NCBI RefSeq assembly: GCF_000204055.1
Contig: NW_006768768.1
Coordinates: forward strand, 447,758 to 511,757
DNA length: 64,000 nt
Origin: Melampsora larici-populina 98AG31
Taxonomy: Eukaryota; Basidiomycota; Pucciniomycetes; Pucciniales; Melampsoraceae
Direction: 5' to 3'
Below are positions 25,255 to 36,580 of the stretch, piece after piece (positions within the stretch are counted from its first letter, which is position 1; every line of letters begins with the position of its first letter). The position numbers and the translations under genes are program-made. The notes beneath the pieces were generated by a model. The model saw only the letters and a list, made by a program, of their open reading frames with translations. It did not search any database and was not told where the DNA came from.

Positions 25255-27067
25255 AAACACATCTCCTTATTGTTATTGCTATTTATGTCCTTTTCCTTTG
25301 TTCTCTTTGTGTGCACTTTCGATGCCTCCGACGCGCTTTTACATACTCTTCACTTCTTTTGTTTTCATACAAAGACGTTCTTATCGGAACAGATTTCTTT
25401 CAGATCCCTCCCGATCAGTTGCCTAACATGGCTTGTAGAACGAACACGTCAGTACCATTTTTGGCCACCTCCGCTTCTTTTACTTGTATCACGACAATTT
25501 TTGGTTGTCTCTCGTTGTGAATACTACCAATAACTGTGTCCCTATTCTGTTGGAGATGGTGGACTATACAAAACCTCCCTGTCCCCCCCCGGTAATCAAT
25601 TCGCAAGTTACTTCTCTGTCACAATGACATCTACCGCACTCAACTTGTGATAGAATCACATCATGTGAATATGTGAATTACTCGATATGTCACTGTATCT
25701 ACACTTTTCAGCACTGGGTGTTTTCATGCTCATCATTACTTCAGTTCATCCATTAGACCGTTCGATTTTTGCATCATTCAACTCTGCTTTTTGTATTAAC
25801 TCTGGCATGGATCACAAGCTGTCAGACTTACATTTCTTGTATAGATTTTCTGTCTTTTGTTGTATTTTTTGCAGATCTCATTTATCACAAAAGGATTTTA
25901 CGGAACACTCCGAATAAGAATTTGAATGAGTCTCAATCATCAAAGACGATAGGTAAAATCTCTCACTCCGACTACCAGTGAGCTTTGCCGAGATATAGAC
26001 ACACCAACCATGCCCCAAAGAATGGCTATAGCAAAAGAATAACCAGAATAATCAGAAGAGATTCTGGCTATCAAATTTTATCAAAGACTTCACAGACAAA
26101 GTGAACCCACATTAAAACACACAATTAGGAATCACAAAAAAAGTGCACAGTCGAGTTCACAAAGCTTGGAAACGAGTCCACGCCAATTTGCTCGGGTCAT
26201 GCGCGCGAAAGGTTCCAATCTTTCTGAAAACGACTGCACACAGGTTTCATAATTCTTGAGCCAGATTCTCCCACCATTCCCCGCCGATTTGCTCAAGTTT
26301 TGTGGGGGAAATTGGGCAAGCTTGGTGATCAAAATCAACAGTTTCAAAAAAGGTTGATCGAAATCCCCGGCCGATCCGCTTGAGTTTTGCGACCAAACTT
26401 ACGCAAACACGGTGTAGGGAATTGAATACTCATGTGTATAGTTTCCCCAATCGTTCTGATGTTTTGGATGCCATAAGCAAGTTGCAACAGTTGCAACCGC
26501 TAGCTGTTATTCTGGAACCCAAACCCACAACTCGCTTTCCAAATGCTTTGTATTAAAACACATCAAGGCTATATTCAAAACTAGGAGTTCATCAAGCATT
26601 TCCTCAGAAACACATCCCGCCTTACCAATGTTGAGCGCATTGGGCGGTGTATAGCGTTGTGCAAAACCTTATGAGAAACAGCGAGTTCTCACAGCTCGTT
26701 CGATCAAAAGTTGTCGCTTGCGGGGATGACGCGCTATGTCGCGGCCTCGGTGCCTTCCTCCGGACTTTGCAAAACATCGAGAGCTATCGAGAGATCTCAT
26801 GCCTGAACACTGTTTCTTACGGGGGATTTCCACGGCTGCGAGTCAGAAGTGATCGGTCATCCGTTCGTGCGTCGCACCACTGGTAGTGGCCTTTCATCGT
26901 CCTTACGGGTCCTACTTTCATCAATCTTCAAACGTCCAGATAATCTAGTTTTTGCTAACACTTTCACCGCGAACTTGTAAACTCGGAGAAACTCTAGCTC
27001 ATTCGCCCACCTCAGACGACCGGACTCCATTGCTTACCTCCACCTGGCGCGCTGTGTCGTTCAAAAA
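25255..27067. other. Intergenic, between wax-synthase-like genes B and C
   Basis: No supportable gene. At 25687-25917 a 76-codon frame starts with a hydrophobic, signal-peptide-like N-terminus (MSLYLHFSALGVFMLIITSV) and has four Cys, but no splice or homology support. At 26143-26400 there is transposon-like sequence beginning CAGTCGAGTTCACAAAGCTT, with internal AATTTGC/CGGGGA-type motifs resembling the small TIR element at 29041. Its far end could not be defined. Confidence 0.4.
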
Positions 27068-28575
27068 ATGTCACTTGATTCGTTTCTGAAGACATTGTGG
27101 CACTCAGAAGAAGTGGTAACATGTCGAGCACCCTCTTTTTATGGCATCGCAGTTCGATTAATCCCACTTTGGATCCAATGCTCCCTTTTACATCCACATT
27201 TTTGTCGATCTTCAGCCTTACGATGGCTCAGATTATCGCTCACTCCGTTGAACTTCTGCACTTTGCTCGCAATACCTATCGACTACTGCTTTTCGCCTAT
27301 GACAGAGAATGGAACGTTGCATCTAGCACTGGCCATTTGGGGATTTCACCTTGCTTCGAAATCCCTTGAATGGGGTATCACCGATGGATACTGGGCTGGA
27401 AAGTATTGGAATCGACCTACTTCAGACTCCTCGCCAACGCCTCAGGCTATAGAATCAGTACCACGCCCGTCTACGGCAGTGAACAGTTGGACTGAAATCG
27501 CTACATGGACCACGCAGCAATTTTTTTCGTGAGTTTTTGAAATTGTTCGCTCTGTCTCATTTATAGAAATTGATCATATCTGCTAACCTTAATGACCGCC
27601 ACGATTCCTTGTACAATAATAAGCTACCGAGGGTATCAGTATGGTTGGGGATTGAGACTTCAGCACGGGGTTCCAACCGTGCTTGCGTTGATTCGAAGGA
27701 TGATTATTGACCACTGCTTACAAGCCGTCTCACTTGCATTTATAATCACAGCTCGAGACTCAGGCTCTCCGACTCGAGTTTTGGCTGCTATCGGTTTACC
27801 AGACTTTCCGCTGCGATCATTACTGGCCGAAAGTTTATCAACACTGTTATTCGGATTTCTCGTGATAGGAGGCCTAGACGCTGTATTCTGCAAGTACGGT
27901 TTGGTTTGCCACGCAGTTCATCGGCTTGGAGGTTTTGTGCAGATACCTAGATTGATCTTGAGCATGTGTGATCTGAACCGTTTTCAACACGCATACAACT
28001 CTCCACACACGGCTACCTCTCTGAGCTGGTTCTGGGGAAAAGGATGGCATCAATTATTTAGGCGGAACTTCTTGATGTGTGGTGGCTTGCCTGCGAGTGC
28101 TATGGCCAAAAAGCTTGGCGGTGGATCCAAGATCCAGAGGATTTGCGGGCTTTTTGGTTGCTTCTTTGTCAGTGGCCTGCTGCATGAATTTAGTGAGAAA
28201 CCTGTTCATTTTCACAAAGTCTGCTGTAGCAATATACTGACTCTTCCTGTTTGATTGGAATGATTTTCATCAGTTGCACATATCATGGCACGCAAGCCAC
28301 ATCCTTTCACCCATGTCTACTTCAAAGAATTCCCAGCTGCATTTGCATACTTTCTTGTGCAACCAATTGGGATCCTTCTAGAACCATACATCATTCCTCA
28401 TATACCTGGTAAAGTGGGGGGAGGATGGCTTTGGGTTTTGGTATTCACTCTTCTAACTGCTACACCTTTTTCAAAGCAATATGCCTACAATTTTAGGTTT
28501 GTTGATCATGGATACAAACCTGTGAATGAATGGAACGTCTGGACTGTCTTGCTGGGTGATTTCCTGAAGCGGTGA
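27068..28575 (+). CDS. Wax-synthase-domain (MBOAT) acyltransferase-like protein C, 443 aa
   Basis: Exons 27068-27528, 27624-28192 and 28274-28575 (1332 nt, 444 codons). The protein begins MSLDSFLKTLWHSEEVV. It shows IPLWIQCSLLHPHF, LEWGITDGYWAGKYW, YRGYQYGWGLRL, ATSLSWFWGKGWHQLFRRNF, CGLFGCFFVSGLLHEFS (MBOAT-type His) and HVYFKEFPAAFAYFLVQP. The middle exon is 569 nt, as in A and B. The acceptor before exon 2 is AAG rather than CAG or TAG. The family acts in the ER membrane on alcohol or sterol acceptors; the specific reaction is unknown. No disabling change seen. Confidence 0.88.
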
Positions 28576-31167
28576 AGATTGCCCATATTTGACCTGAGAT
28601 TTATGTTAGAGAAAACTATATAGCCAATTTTGTTTTCACTATAGATGTCACAATATAAACTGGAAAGTCTCCCACATTTTGGAATTTCATCTGTACATAA
28701 AAGTGTAAAGATTGTGCTCAAAATAGAATTCCAACTTCCAACTTCTTTTTTTTGTTTTCCTGACCCATGAAGGTTCATGACATCTTTACTTGTTGCAACC
28801 TCCATCTCACAGAACAATGGCACAAAGACAGATCCTTTAAAGGTGAGAACTTGAAGACCAGATCACTATGATTTTGCCAATGTATCATACTTAGAGGCAG
28901 ATGATAGAACTGGTATGTAGTTCAGTGTAAATTGATGACCAAACAGCATCATTGTATGTGGGTTGAAAATGGTACAACAAATGCCTACAGTTCCTTAACC
29001 TTGTGGTAGTCTTAGAAAGTTTACTCATAAACAACTCCTACAGTCAAATTGGAAAAGCTTGACCGATTTTTCCCGCAAAACTCAAGCAATTTGGCGGGGA
29101 ATTTGTGACAAGCTTTTCTGGTTTGACTGTACCATAATGGTTCTCTATCCTTTCCTGCTCCAATACCAAATAGCACATAAGATCCTTTCTGGTATCTTGT
29201 CCAACATGTGTTCCAGTGCTGGTACTGGATTCATCCCCCATCTCTGGGGGTCTTTCCTTGGTGCAATAAGATATGTTAGTAACATTGTGATTCTCTTCTT
29301 TGCTCTTCTCTGACATGTGAGATTACTCACCTTACCTCCTGGGGCTGGCCTGTCTTAGCTGTTTTTGCTTGCCAAAGGGTCAGGATTGCCACTTCCAAGG
29401 TGCCTTGGCCTTAAAAACACAGGTCATTCATCAGTAGCATCCCTGCCTCCCAGGAATGTCTGGTCAATTTACAGAGCTGGAAGGGTACAATCTACAAATA
29501 ATGACTTGACAGAAAGTGTCTATGTACTTTTTTTTAGAACAAGACAATCAGAAAGAGCTTCTATTGAATTGAGTACTGATAAGTTCAAGTAAAAAATATC
29601 TTAGAATGATTCAAAGGACAAAAGAGCCTGATTTTTTAAAAGTGAAAAACACCTGATTTTGATTATTCACAACCTTTTAGTGTTATTCCAGTCATATGGC
29701 AAAAATAGAAAGGCTCACTATCTTTTTTATATTATTACCTGATGACTTTATAAGTTTACAGACTTCACTCCTAAAGTAAATTTATCTTTATAATTGTAAT
29801 AGAGAGCCTATTTGAGTGACCAGGTACTATTCAAATAAGTTTATGATGATAAAAAATGATAAAGTTGTAGATGATGAAGGAAAAGAGGGGAATAGCAACC
29901 AAAATCACTTTTCTCGTGGTATATAACATCCATTACAATCCTTCAAAAATGGTCAACAGCCCAAAAACCTAATAATTTTTGACAAAAACCTTCAAAAACC
30001 CCTTATAAATCCTCATAACTCTTCTAATTGATGTTTAGTCTCATAAATATTGTGGTAGAACTCTAAGAGCATGTTCACTTAAGCAATTTCTGGTCAATCA
30101 CTTTTAAAGTCAATTTCTGCAATTTGATAATAGCATTTTTTGATATTTGCCCCTTTCCACTTGTTCTGAATTCTTCACAAATTGGGACAAGTCCCTGTTC
30201 ACTGTACAGAAGTTCATAAACCCATCCAAACCCATCATATGAGAAACCATATAAAACATACCACTCTTCACCTTAGTTTAATTTACCATTCATCTCACTA
30301 TCAATCTTCTTCCATTTGTTTCATCTCACCGTACCTAACTACCTTGACCATGTCTGACAACAAATCAGATACCAGTAGCAACAACTCCATTGATCAACCA
30401 TTAACTTTGAAACAAGTTGCATCAATCAAAACAAAATCAAACAAAAAATCTAGATCAGCATCTCAAATCTAAGAAAAGAGAAGAAAAGAAAAATCATCAT
30501 ACAATAAAAAACCACATGATAAGGATAATTCAATGATAAGAATAGACTAAATGATAAGAATAAATCAAGTGCAATGAAACTAGAAGGAGTTGAAGATAAT
30601 CAAGACAATGATGATGATGATGATGAGATTGTAGTTAGTGGCGGAGTTTGGGTTCATAAGTGCACCGTTTGTTTGAATTGTAGTAATCTGAATCTGACAC
30701 AATGGGTGATGGTTGTTTGTAACATCACCAATCCCATTCTGTGCCTTGTTGCCTTTAAAAGGTCAAGAAAGCAAACACTCTTCAGATGATTTGTGATCAT
30801 GTTCTTTCAAAAAGTGAAAATGAGACATTTTATTAAAAAAAGGCTTGTGTACAGGTACAAAAGTGGTACCTTAGAAATTGATTTCTACAAAACTGCGCTA
30901 AGGGAACGTGCTCTAAATAAACCACTATAAATTTTGATAATGTATTCTCAAAATGGTTCAAGACTTTTTATTGCTACCATATGAGCTGAAACCCAATTTC
31001 AATGTTACAAATTTTCACAAAAGTGCTCCGATTCATGATCATTAGAGCCCATTTTAAAGATCTCATAATTTTGGTCAATCTATAGTGTCACATGAGCTAT
31101 TGATGACAAGTAATGATGAAGTAATTGTGCTGTACAGATTGATAAAATCAAGTTTTGAAGAAGATTA
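28576..31167. other. Gene-poor interval with transposon remnants
   Basis: It contains the small TIR element 29041-29129 (listed separately). The segment 29140-29600 has short frames without domains. At 30351-30471 a frame starting MSDNKSDTSSNNSIDQPLTL has a Ser/Thr-rich N-terminus. It resembles another at 38120-38257 (MSNKDQDTSSGEEA...), and both look like N-terminal remnants of the same transposon family. The rest is AT-rich with no features seen. Confidence 0.4.
29041..29129. mobile_element. Very short MITE (89 bp) with CAGTC-type TIRs
   Basis: The left end is CAGTCAAATTGGAAAAGCTT, and the reverse complement of the right end is CAGTCAAACCAGAAAAGCTT. Both are flanked by TA (29039-29040 and 29130-29131). 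The element is almost only the two inverted repeats, with a short CAAGCAATTTGGCGGGG middle. Confidence 0.75.
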
Positions 31168-31282
31168 CAGTCAATCTAGAATACGTTGTCCCTTTGCAAT
31201 TTTATTTTAATGATACAGCTGCAAATACAGCTTGAAATATAAGCATTATGCTTATGTTGAGACATGACTTTCGCTATTGACC
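31168..31282 (+). repeat. Left terminal inverted repeat of the 5.16-kb transposon
   Basis: About 115 bp matching 36207-36331 in reverse complement with few mismatches and one indel. Element-specific termini start CAGTCAATCTAGAATACG. Confidence 0.9.
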
Positions 31283-31721
31283 AGTTTCTACGGTCAATAG
31301 CTGTTTACCACTTTACCCTCAATCCCACCACTTTACCCTTGACACCACCTCCATACCCTCAATACCGCAAACCTTCACCGATATGCCGAGAACCAGAGGA
31401 ACTTCGAAACGTCGGGAACTCGACAACCAGGCACAGCAGTTACAAAAAGAAGCGCAAGCTTCAATACCATTGTTTCCTTTGACGATATCATTTCCTTTTT
31501 GACCCCAACTGATATCCCATCTTGTTTCCTTTCTCGATTTCCCTCCTTTTCAATCTCAACTGATATCCGACTTCTTCAATTTAAACTCAATGTTCAATCC
31601 CATCACCTTTTCAATCTCGAATCATTCAATCAATCTCGAATCATTCAATCGATCTCATCGCTTTTTCAATTGCGAATCATTCTTTCTTGTTAGTGCCAAT
31701 AAAAAAGCAAGACAAGCTCCA

Positions 31722-34328
31722 ATGGAAGGCCTTAGTCCTCCTCGTGGCCGCGGTGGCAGCCTTTTTTATATGAACAAGTAAGCATGTTCTTTTCTTTTCA
31801 ATATCATCATTGATTCATTCTGATGAATGTTGAATCTCCATTTTTAGACCCGGTCACCACTGGGAACATGTTTGACTCAACGGTGACCGTCAATACCTTG
31901 ATTCGGAGACGATCCACATTGATCCTCATGGCCCAGGCGGTCCTCTTGAGTTCCGCTGTCGATTACGCCCTCAAACATCTGGACCGGCACCATCTGCTGC
32001 CAACGATGACCTTTCCAACTTGGATTTCATCGATCCATCTTTTGGTAATGCTCACGTCCCGGGTAGCACTACTGGTAAGTTTTCAATCTGTCTCTTCTCT
32101 CAACATCAAGTTACTCTTTTTCTCTTGACCATCTCGAATCAAAACTGACATTTTGTTTCATTCGATCTTGCATTCTATCTACACCAAATGACATCTTTAC
32201 CCAGGGGTATAGAAAAGTAGTGCGGGCATAGAAAACTATGGGTGAAGTGCTTTTCTATACCCATAGAGATAGTGTCCTCTATGCCTAGACAAACCATTCT
32301 GTTCTATACCCACGTATGAAAATATCCACATGACCACAAGGACTGAATATAAATCTAGACTCAAAGCCCTTCTTGAGTCTTGTCCAATGGGAAAGCATGT
32401 TCCATCAGTCATATTGTACGTATGTAAAAGGTGTCTGTCAATATGTGTAAGATTGTGCATACATACTCACATACATTGCTGAACATGGTTGAGGATCTCT
32501 TTTATCAGCATAGAATTGTATTTCAGGATAAGAATTTTAAAAAAACAGAAAATTGAGATTCTGTGCACTGTAGCACTGCCTTTGGGTCCCAATACATACA
32601 GCTGAGTCACCACAAAGAAAATACTCAATTTCTGAATCTCAAATATCTTACATAGGTGTATCACAAGCATTGTTTATTGGTATAGAAAACTACCCTACCA
32701 ATAGTTTTCTATGCCCACACTACTTTTCTATACCCCTGGGTAAAGATGTCAATTGTAGTAGTGCTATCTTTCATCAAAATCTCACCAGGCCCTCAAATAT
32801 CTGGACCGGCACCATCTGCTACCAACAACAACCTTCCCAACTTGGATTTCATCGATCCAGCTTTTGGTAATGATCACATCGCGGGTAGCAAGTCTGGTGA
32901 GTTTTCAATCTTTCTCTTCTCTCAACATCAAATCCGACCAATGAAGCTAATTCTTTCTGTGGTAGCTACACCAGTCCAGTTGGACCTGACAAACTCGCCT
33001 AGCCCAACCCCAAGAGCGAACGTTCCCGTTACCAATGAACGTAAACCCACTCAAGTCACCTTGACTTACCATGTTTACATTCCCGATGGCCTTTCCGACG
33101 CCGATAGACGAAACGGCCTACCTCCAACTTTTTCTGACCACAACAACGAGACGCCCTTTGGTGTCATGGTTCAAATTCATGGAAATACATTGACTGAAGT
33201 GAAGGAAAGCTTATTTGAGTTGTGCGACAAGAACAAGAATGGATGTGGAACTTTACTCAGGATTGCTACTCGAGAAGGACATGTTGTATTCAAAGGCTAT
33301 GTTACGCATGGGGGTGTCTTTGGTAAGAGTTTGATGCCCGTGATTGATTCGGAATCCACCTTTACAGCATTCAAGGATATGATGATTTTAAAGAAAGGAA
33401 AAGAAGTTGGATTCTCCCTCACTATGGAGAATCCAAAGAAGACCGCTCGCACTCTCTTAAAGGTAACTTCATTTACAATCCCTTTCCTCTTTTCTATTGT
33501 ACTGACTTGCATCTTCTTTTTGTCTCTACAGGAAGACAAATTCAATACTGCGATGGCTCGCCGCAATCCGGCGGCGGTGGAACCTGCTCGACATGCTGAG
33601 CTTGAGATGGCAGTAAGTCAATCTCAATTTTCATTCTACTTTTGTTTATGATTCTAATGAACATCTTTGAACAGGCTATCGATGTCAATCCAAGCATTCA
33701 GGCTATCAAAGTCAAACTGATGACCAAGTACGGTCATTGCTCAATCGCTGGTAGGGAGTGTATGGGTTGTTACAACCCAATGGACTCCAACCAGGCGATG
33801 CCCTTATCCCACATCGCGTTCGATATATGGGCAAAAGCTTTAGTAAGTTTGATTTTTCTTTTAAATTGATCACCTCAAAGACTGACATGAATTTGATTTG
33901 CTTTTGAATAGCACCAAAATACTCCGGGAGTTTCATGGATGAAACCGCCCACAGGACCTGATTTCAAGTGGGAGCCGAGATACAAAAACCCCCCTGCCCA
34001 AGCTCACACTGCTCCGAATCCCGGGTCTACCAGCTCAACTGCTCTTCCGGTTGGTAACACTTTACAAAGCGACTCTCCAGCTCCAAGACCACTTCCACTC
34101 TTCGAGGAATACCTCAAACATTGCTCAATTGCCAAGGATGACAGAGTTACTTGCGCTCTACTCTGTGATTTAGATATCTGCACCTTTGAGATGTTTCTAT
34201 CTCCCCAACTCAGTGTGGAGGAAATGACAAAGCTCCAGTTTCCCTTTGGAGCTCGCCTTCGCCTCCATGACCAAGCGCCGGTGTATCGCGATATTCTCAA
34301 GCAACGATTCGGTGCCAACCATCAATAG
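31722..34328 (+). pseudogene. Second gene of the transposon: unknown protein (about 517 codons) with one in-frame TGA
   Basis: Exons 31722-31777, 31848-32074, 32789-32896, 32966-33462, 33532-33612, 33675-33842 and 33912-34328. Total 1554 nt, 518 codons, phases consistent throughout. An in-frame TGA interrupts codon 28 (...HHWEHV-stop-LNGDRQY...); everything downstream stays open. Exons 2 and 3 contain a duplicated peptide (TSGPAPSA.NDLSNLDFIDP versus ISGPAPSATNNNLPNLDFID). Residues about 131-300 form a globular part (VTLTYHVYIPDGLSDADR, NGCGTLLRIATREGHVVFKG). A Cys/His-containing stretch, YGHCSIAGRECMGCYNP, follows. The C-terminus (PLFEEYLKHCSIAKDDRVTC, then a helical tail) resembles SAM-like bundles seen in fungal transposon ORFs; this is only a visual impression. 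Function unknown. Confidence 0.7.
32189..32751. mobile_element. Nested TIR element inserted in an intron of the transposon's second gene (563 bp)
   Basis: The left end is TGACATCTTTACCCAGGGGT, followed by ATAGAAAAGTAGTGCGGGCA. The reverse complement of the right end gives TGACATCTTTACCCAGGGGT, followed by ATAGAAAAGTAGTGTGGGCA. TIRs are about 50 bp. No coding sequence inside. It sits within the intron 32075-32788 and accounts for that intron's length (714 bp against about 65-70 bp for the others). The exact TIR/TSD border is unclear because a TA also occurs inside the palindromic ends. Confidence 0.75.
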
Positions 34329-34586
34329 TTCTAGTATCTTAACAAGAATGTACTCAATCAATCTGTAACAAATTATATATTAACCATCTGTAGCTCGAGT
34401 ACTCTACAATACCTTATCTCATGTTTGAGATGTTTTGTAATGAAGATTTTATGTTTAAGAATCAAACAATCTCTTTGAGCCACAAGTGAGAACAGATACT
34501 GGTCTTAGATTTTTATCAAGACCCAGTTTTGCATGATCAAGTCAGAATTTGTGACACCTTTAATGTTCAATGAACTTTTCTTTTTT

Positions 34587-34692
34587 CACTTTCAGAAATT
34601 CTCACTTTGAGAAATTATCACTTTATGAAATTCTCACTTTATGAAATTCTCACTTTGAGAAATTCTCACTTTGAGAAATTCTCACTTTATGA
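34587..34692. repeat. 17-bp tandem repeat (TCACTTTGAGAAATTC type)
   Basis: About six copies of TCACTTT(GAG/ATG)AAATTC lie between the 3' ends of the two convergent genes of the 5.16-kb transposon. Confidence 0.85.
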
Positions 34693-34982
34693 CTGATATG
34701 AGTCAGTTGTTAAGATTGGAACTTGTTTCAATCATCTTTTGAATTCTTTAAAATGATATTCTTGAGCACACAACAATTTGATCTTTTGAAGATCTTTGGT
34801 TTCTTTACAATAAAAATCTGCTGAATCAGAGAAGAATCAAAATTGTTTTAATGATAATCTTTGATAAAACTTTATAAAATTGGATAACAAATTTGGTTTA
34901 AGGACCTTTGGATTTCTCTCAGTGAGAATATTATGATCATGAAAAAATAGAAAACATGATAATCAAGATCTTTGATGAGAGT

Positions 34983-36130
34983 TCATAAAATTGGATTATC
35001 ATATCTTCTGTATCCACAAGTTTGATAAAGTTTCCTAATGAAACTGTTGGTCGAAACATTGCTCATAGCTCGTTCCATACAATGAAACCTATTGATAGCA
35101 TTAGCAAACAGGGCATTTTGGCGAAGTTTGTCTTTGAAGACTTTGAAAACTCGCTCGATCGGATTGAAGTCGGGCGAGTACGGTGGTAAGTAGACTAGAA
35201 GTATCCCTGCACGGTCACACAAGCTTTTGATTGCTCCACGGCGATGTATGGGAGCGTTGTCCATGACCAAGACCAAATTGCAACTGGGGTATGGTTGCAT
35301 CACAGGAAGCTATGATTAAATCGATGTCAGCTTTGTACAATTGATAATATCATAAAGCAAAAGAATAAACTCACCAAAATGTGCTTTAGAAAGGCTTCAA
35401 AATCGTCTTGACGATAGCCGTTGATTCTGCTGTTGACCGCTAGTAATCCAAATTCGGAAATGGCAGCCAGCATGCTGTAGTGATGTCCACCCCTGCTACG
35501 TTTCAAAGGTTTTGGACGTGCGCCTCGCTTAGATCTAACAGATTTATGTTGCACATCCTGTGCTCGGAAACCACACTCGTCTAGGTGAAGAACATTACAA
35601 TTCATATCAAGGTTAGTTTGATTCTTTTTTTAAGAAGGTGAAAGAGAGACAAGTGAAAAAGGCTCACCAAGAAACACCAGGAACTCGGGTGGGTGATGAC
35701 AGATCCGATTGGAATAGTCTGCTCGGAGTCTCGGTGATTGATTGATATCGATCGCAGAGACCTTGTGAAGGGTGAGGTAGAGACGTTCTTTAAGATCATT
35801 TGCAATGGTTTGTTGACAGGCAAGGAGGTCGGTCCGATCGTACATTGCTGCTTGGACTTCGTCGAGAAACATTGTCGGATCGGCATTAATGAGCTCCACC
35901 ATGAACTGTCGATCCTCGTTCGTGTACAGAGTTCGACGGCCTTGTTGATGGTAGGTTCTAGGATCACGAACCACGGCGTGAGTTGCGTGGTCGAGAGCCT
36001 TCCATCATCGCATGGATTTGTGTGAGATCGAAGTAATGAGGTCGTCGTTGATGGAATCGAGGGATTGGCCCGACATAAACTTGGTGAGGGCAATCACCTT
36101 GAGTTGTGCAGTGTACAACACAAAAGGCAT
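34983..36130 (-). pseudogene. Tc1/mariner DD34E transposase with one in-frame TGA
   Basis: Exons 36130-35668, 35580-35375 and 35309-34983 (996 nt, 332 codons). The N-terminal helix-turn-helix region begins MPFVLYTAQLKVIALTKFMS. The catalytic triad is visible: D in FLVFLDECGF (restored by splicing exon 1 to 2), D in VLVMDNAPIH, and E in YSPDFNPIERVFKVFKD. Thirty-four residues lie between the second D and the E, the Tc1-like DD34E spacing. A single in-frame TGA (36005-36007, after SHKSMR, before WKALDHATHA) interrupts codon 42; both sides are in the same frame. Otherwise full length and undamaged, so the copy is young. CGA to TGA deamination is a simple explanation. An upstream in-frame methionine-less extension was not used as start. 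Confidence 0.88.
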
Positions 36131-36206
36131 GATGCAATATGAAAGAGAAAGAAGAACATTGAAGGGTAGTGGATGGTGGATGACGATGATGGTCAACAGC
36201 TCAAGT

Positions 36207-36331
36207 GGTCAATAGCGAAAGTCATGTCTCAACATAAGCATAATGCTTATATTTCAAGCTGTATTTGCAGCTGTATCATTAAAATAAAATAAAATAAAAT
36301 TTCACCGGGCCAACCTATTCTAGATTGACTG
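36207..36331 (-). repeat. Right terminal inverted repeat of the 5.16-kb transposon
   Basis: 125 bp, inverted relative to 31168-31282; ends ...TAGATTGACTG followed by the TA target dinucleotide. Contains an expanded AAAAT run relative to the left TIR. Confidence 0.9.
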
Positions 36332-36580
36332 TACATGTTTATAAGCCATAATACACATGGTGCTGTATGCCATAACCCATGATACAGCCGGGGTTTGGCC
36401 GTTTACGCATAAGCCAAATTTCACTTTTGAAAATCACTATTTTGCCATTGACTCCTTATAAATTTTTCACAAAAACTCCAATAAAATTGCTTTAGAGGTT
36501 GTACATTATCAAGCAACAGATTCTGTGTCAATTGAACACTTGCTCAGCCTGATTGGACAAGATTCAGTAATGATTACTAA

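Larger units (their letters stand above)
31168..36331. mobile_element. Tc1/mariner-type DNA transposon, 5.16 kb, with two convergent genes
   Basis: The two ends are inverted copies. The left TIR (31168-31282) and right TIR (36207-36331) share CAGTCAATCTAGAATA, then ATGATACAGCTGCAAATACA, AGCTTGAAATATAAGCATTA and GACATGACTTTCGCTATTGA. The right TIR has about 10 extra bp of TTTTA repeats. TA dinucleotides flank both ends (31166-31167 and 36332-36333). Inside are a DD34E transposase on the minus strand and a seven-exon gene on the plus strand; they converge around a 17-bp tandem repeat near 34.6 kb. A second TIR element is nested in an intron of the plus-strand gene. Typical Tc1/mariner elements are 1.3-2.4 kb with one gene; this layout is unusually large. 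Confidence 0.9.

Noticed and set aside
35602..36093. Overlapping minus-strand ORF in another frame across the transposase
   Set aside because: Lacks DDE motifs; the transposase frame is recovered as one frame with a single TGA.
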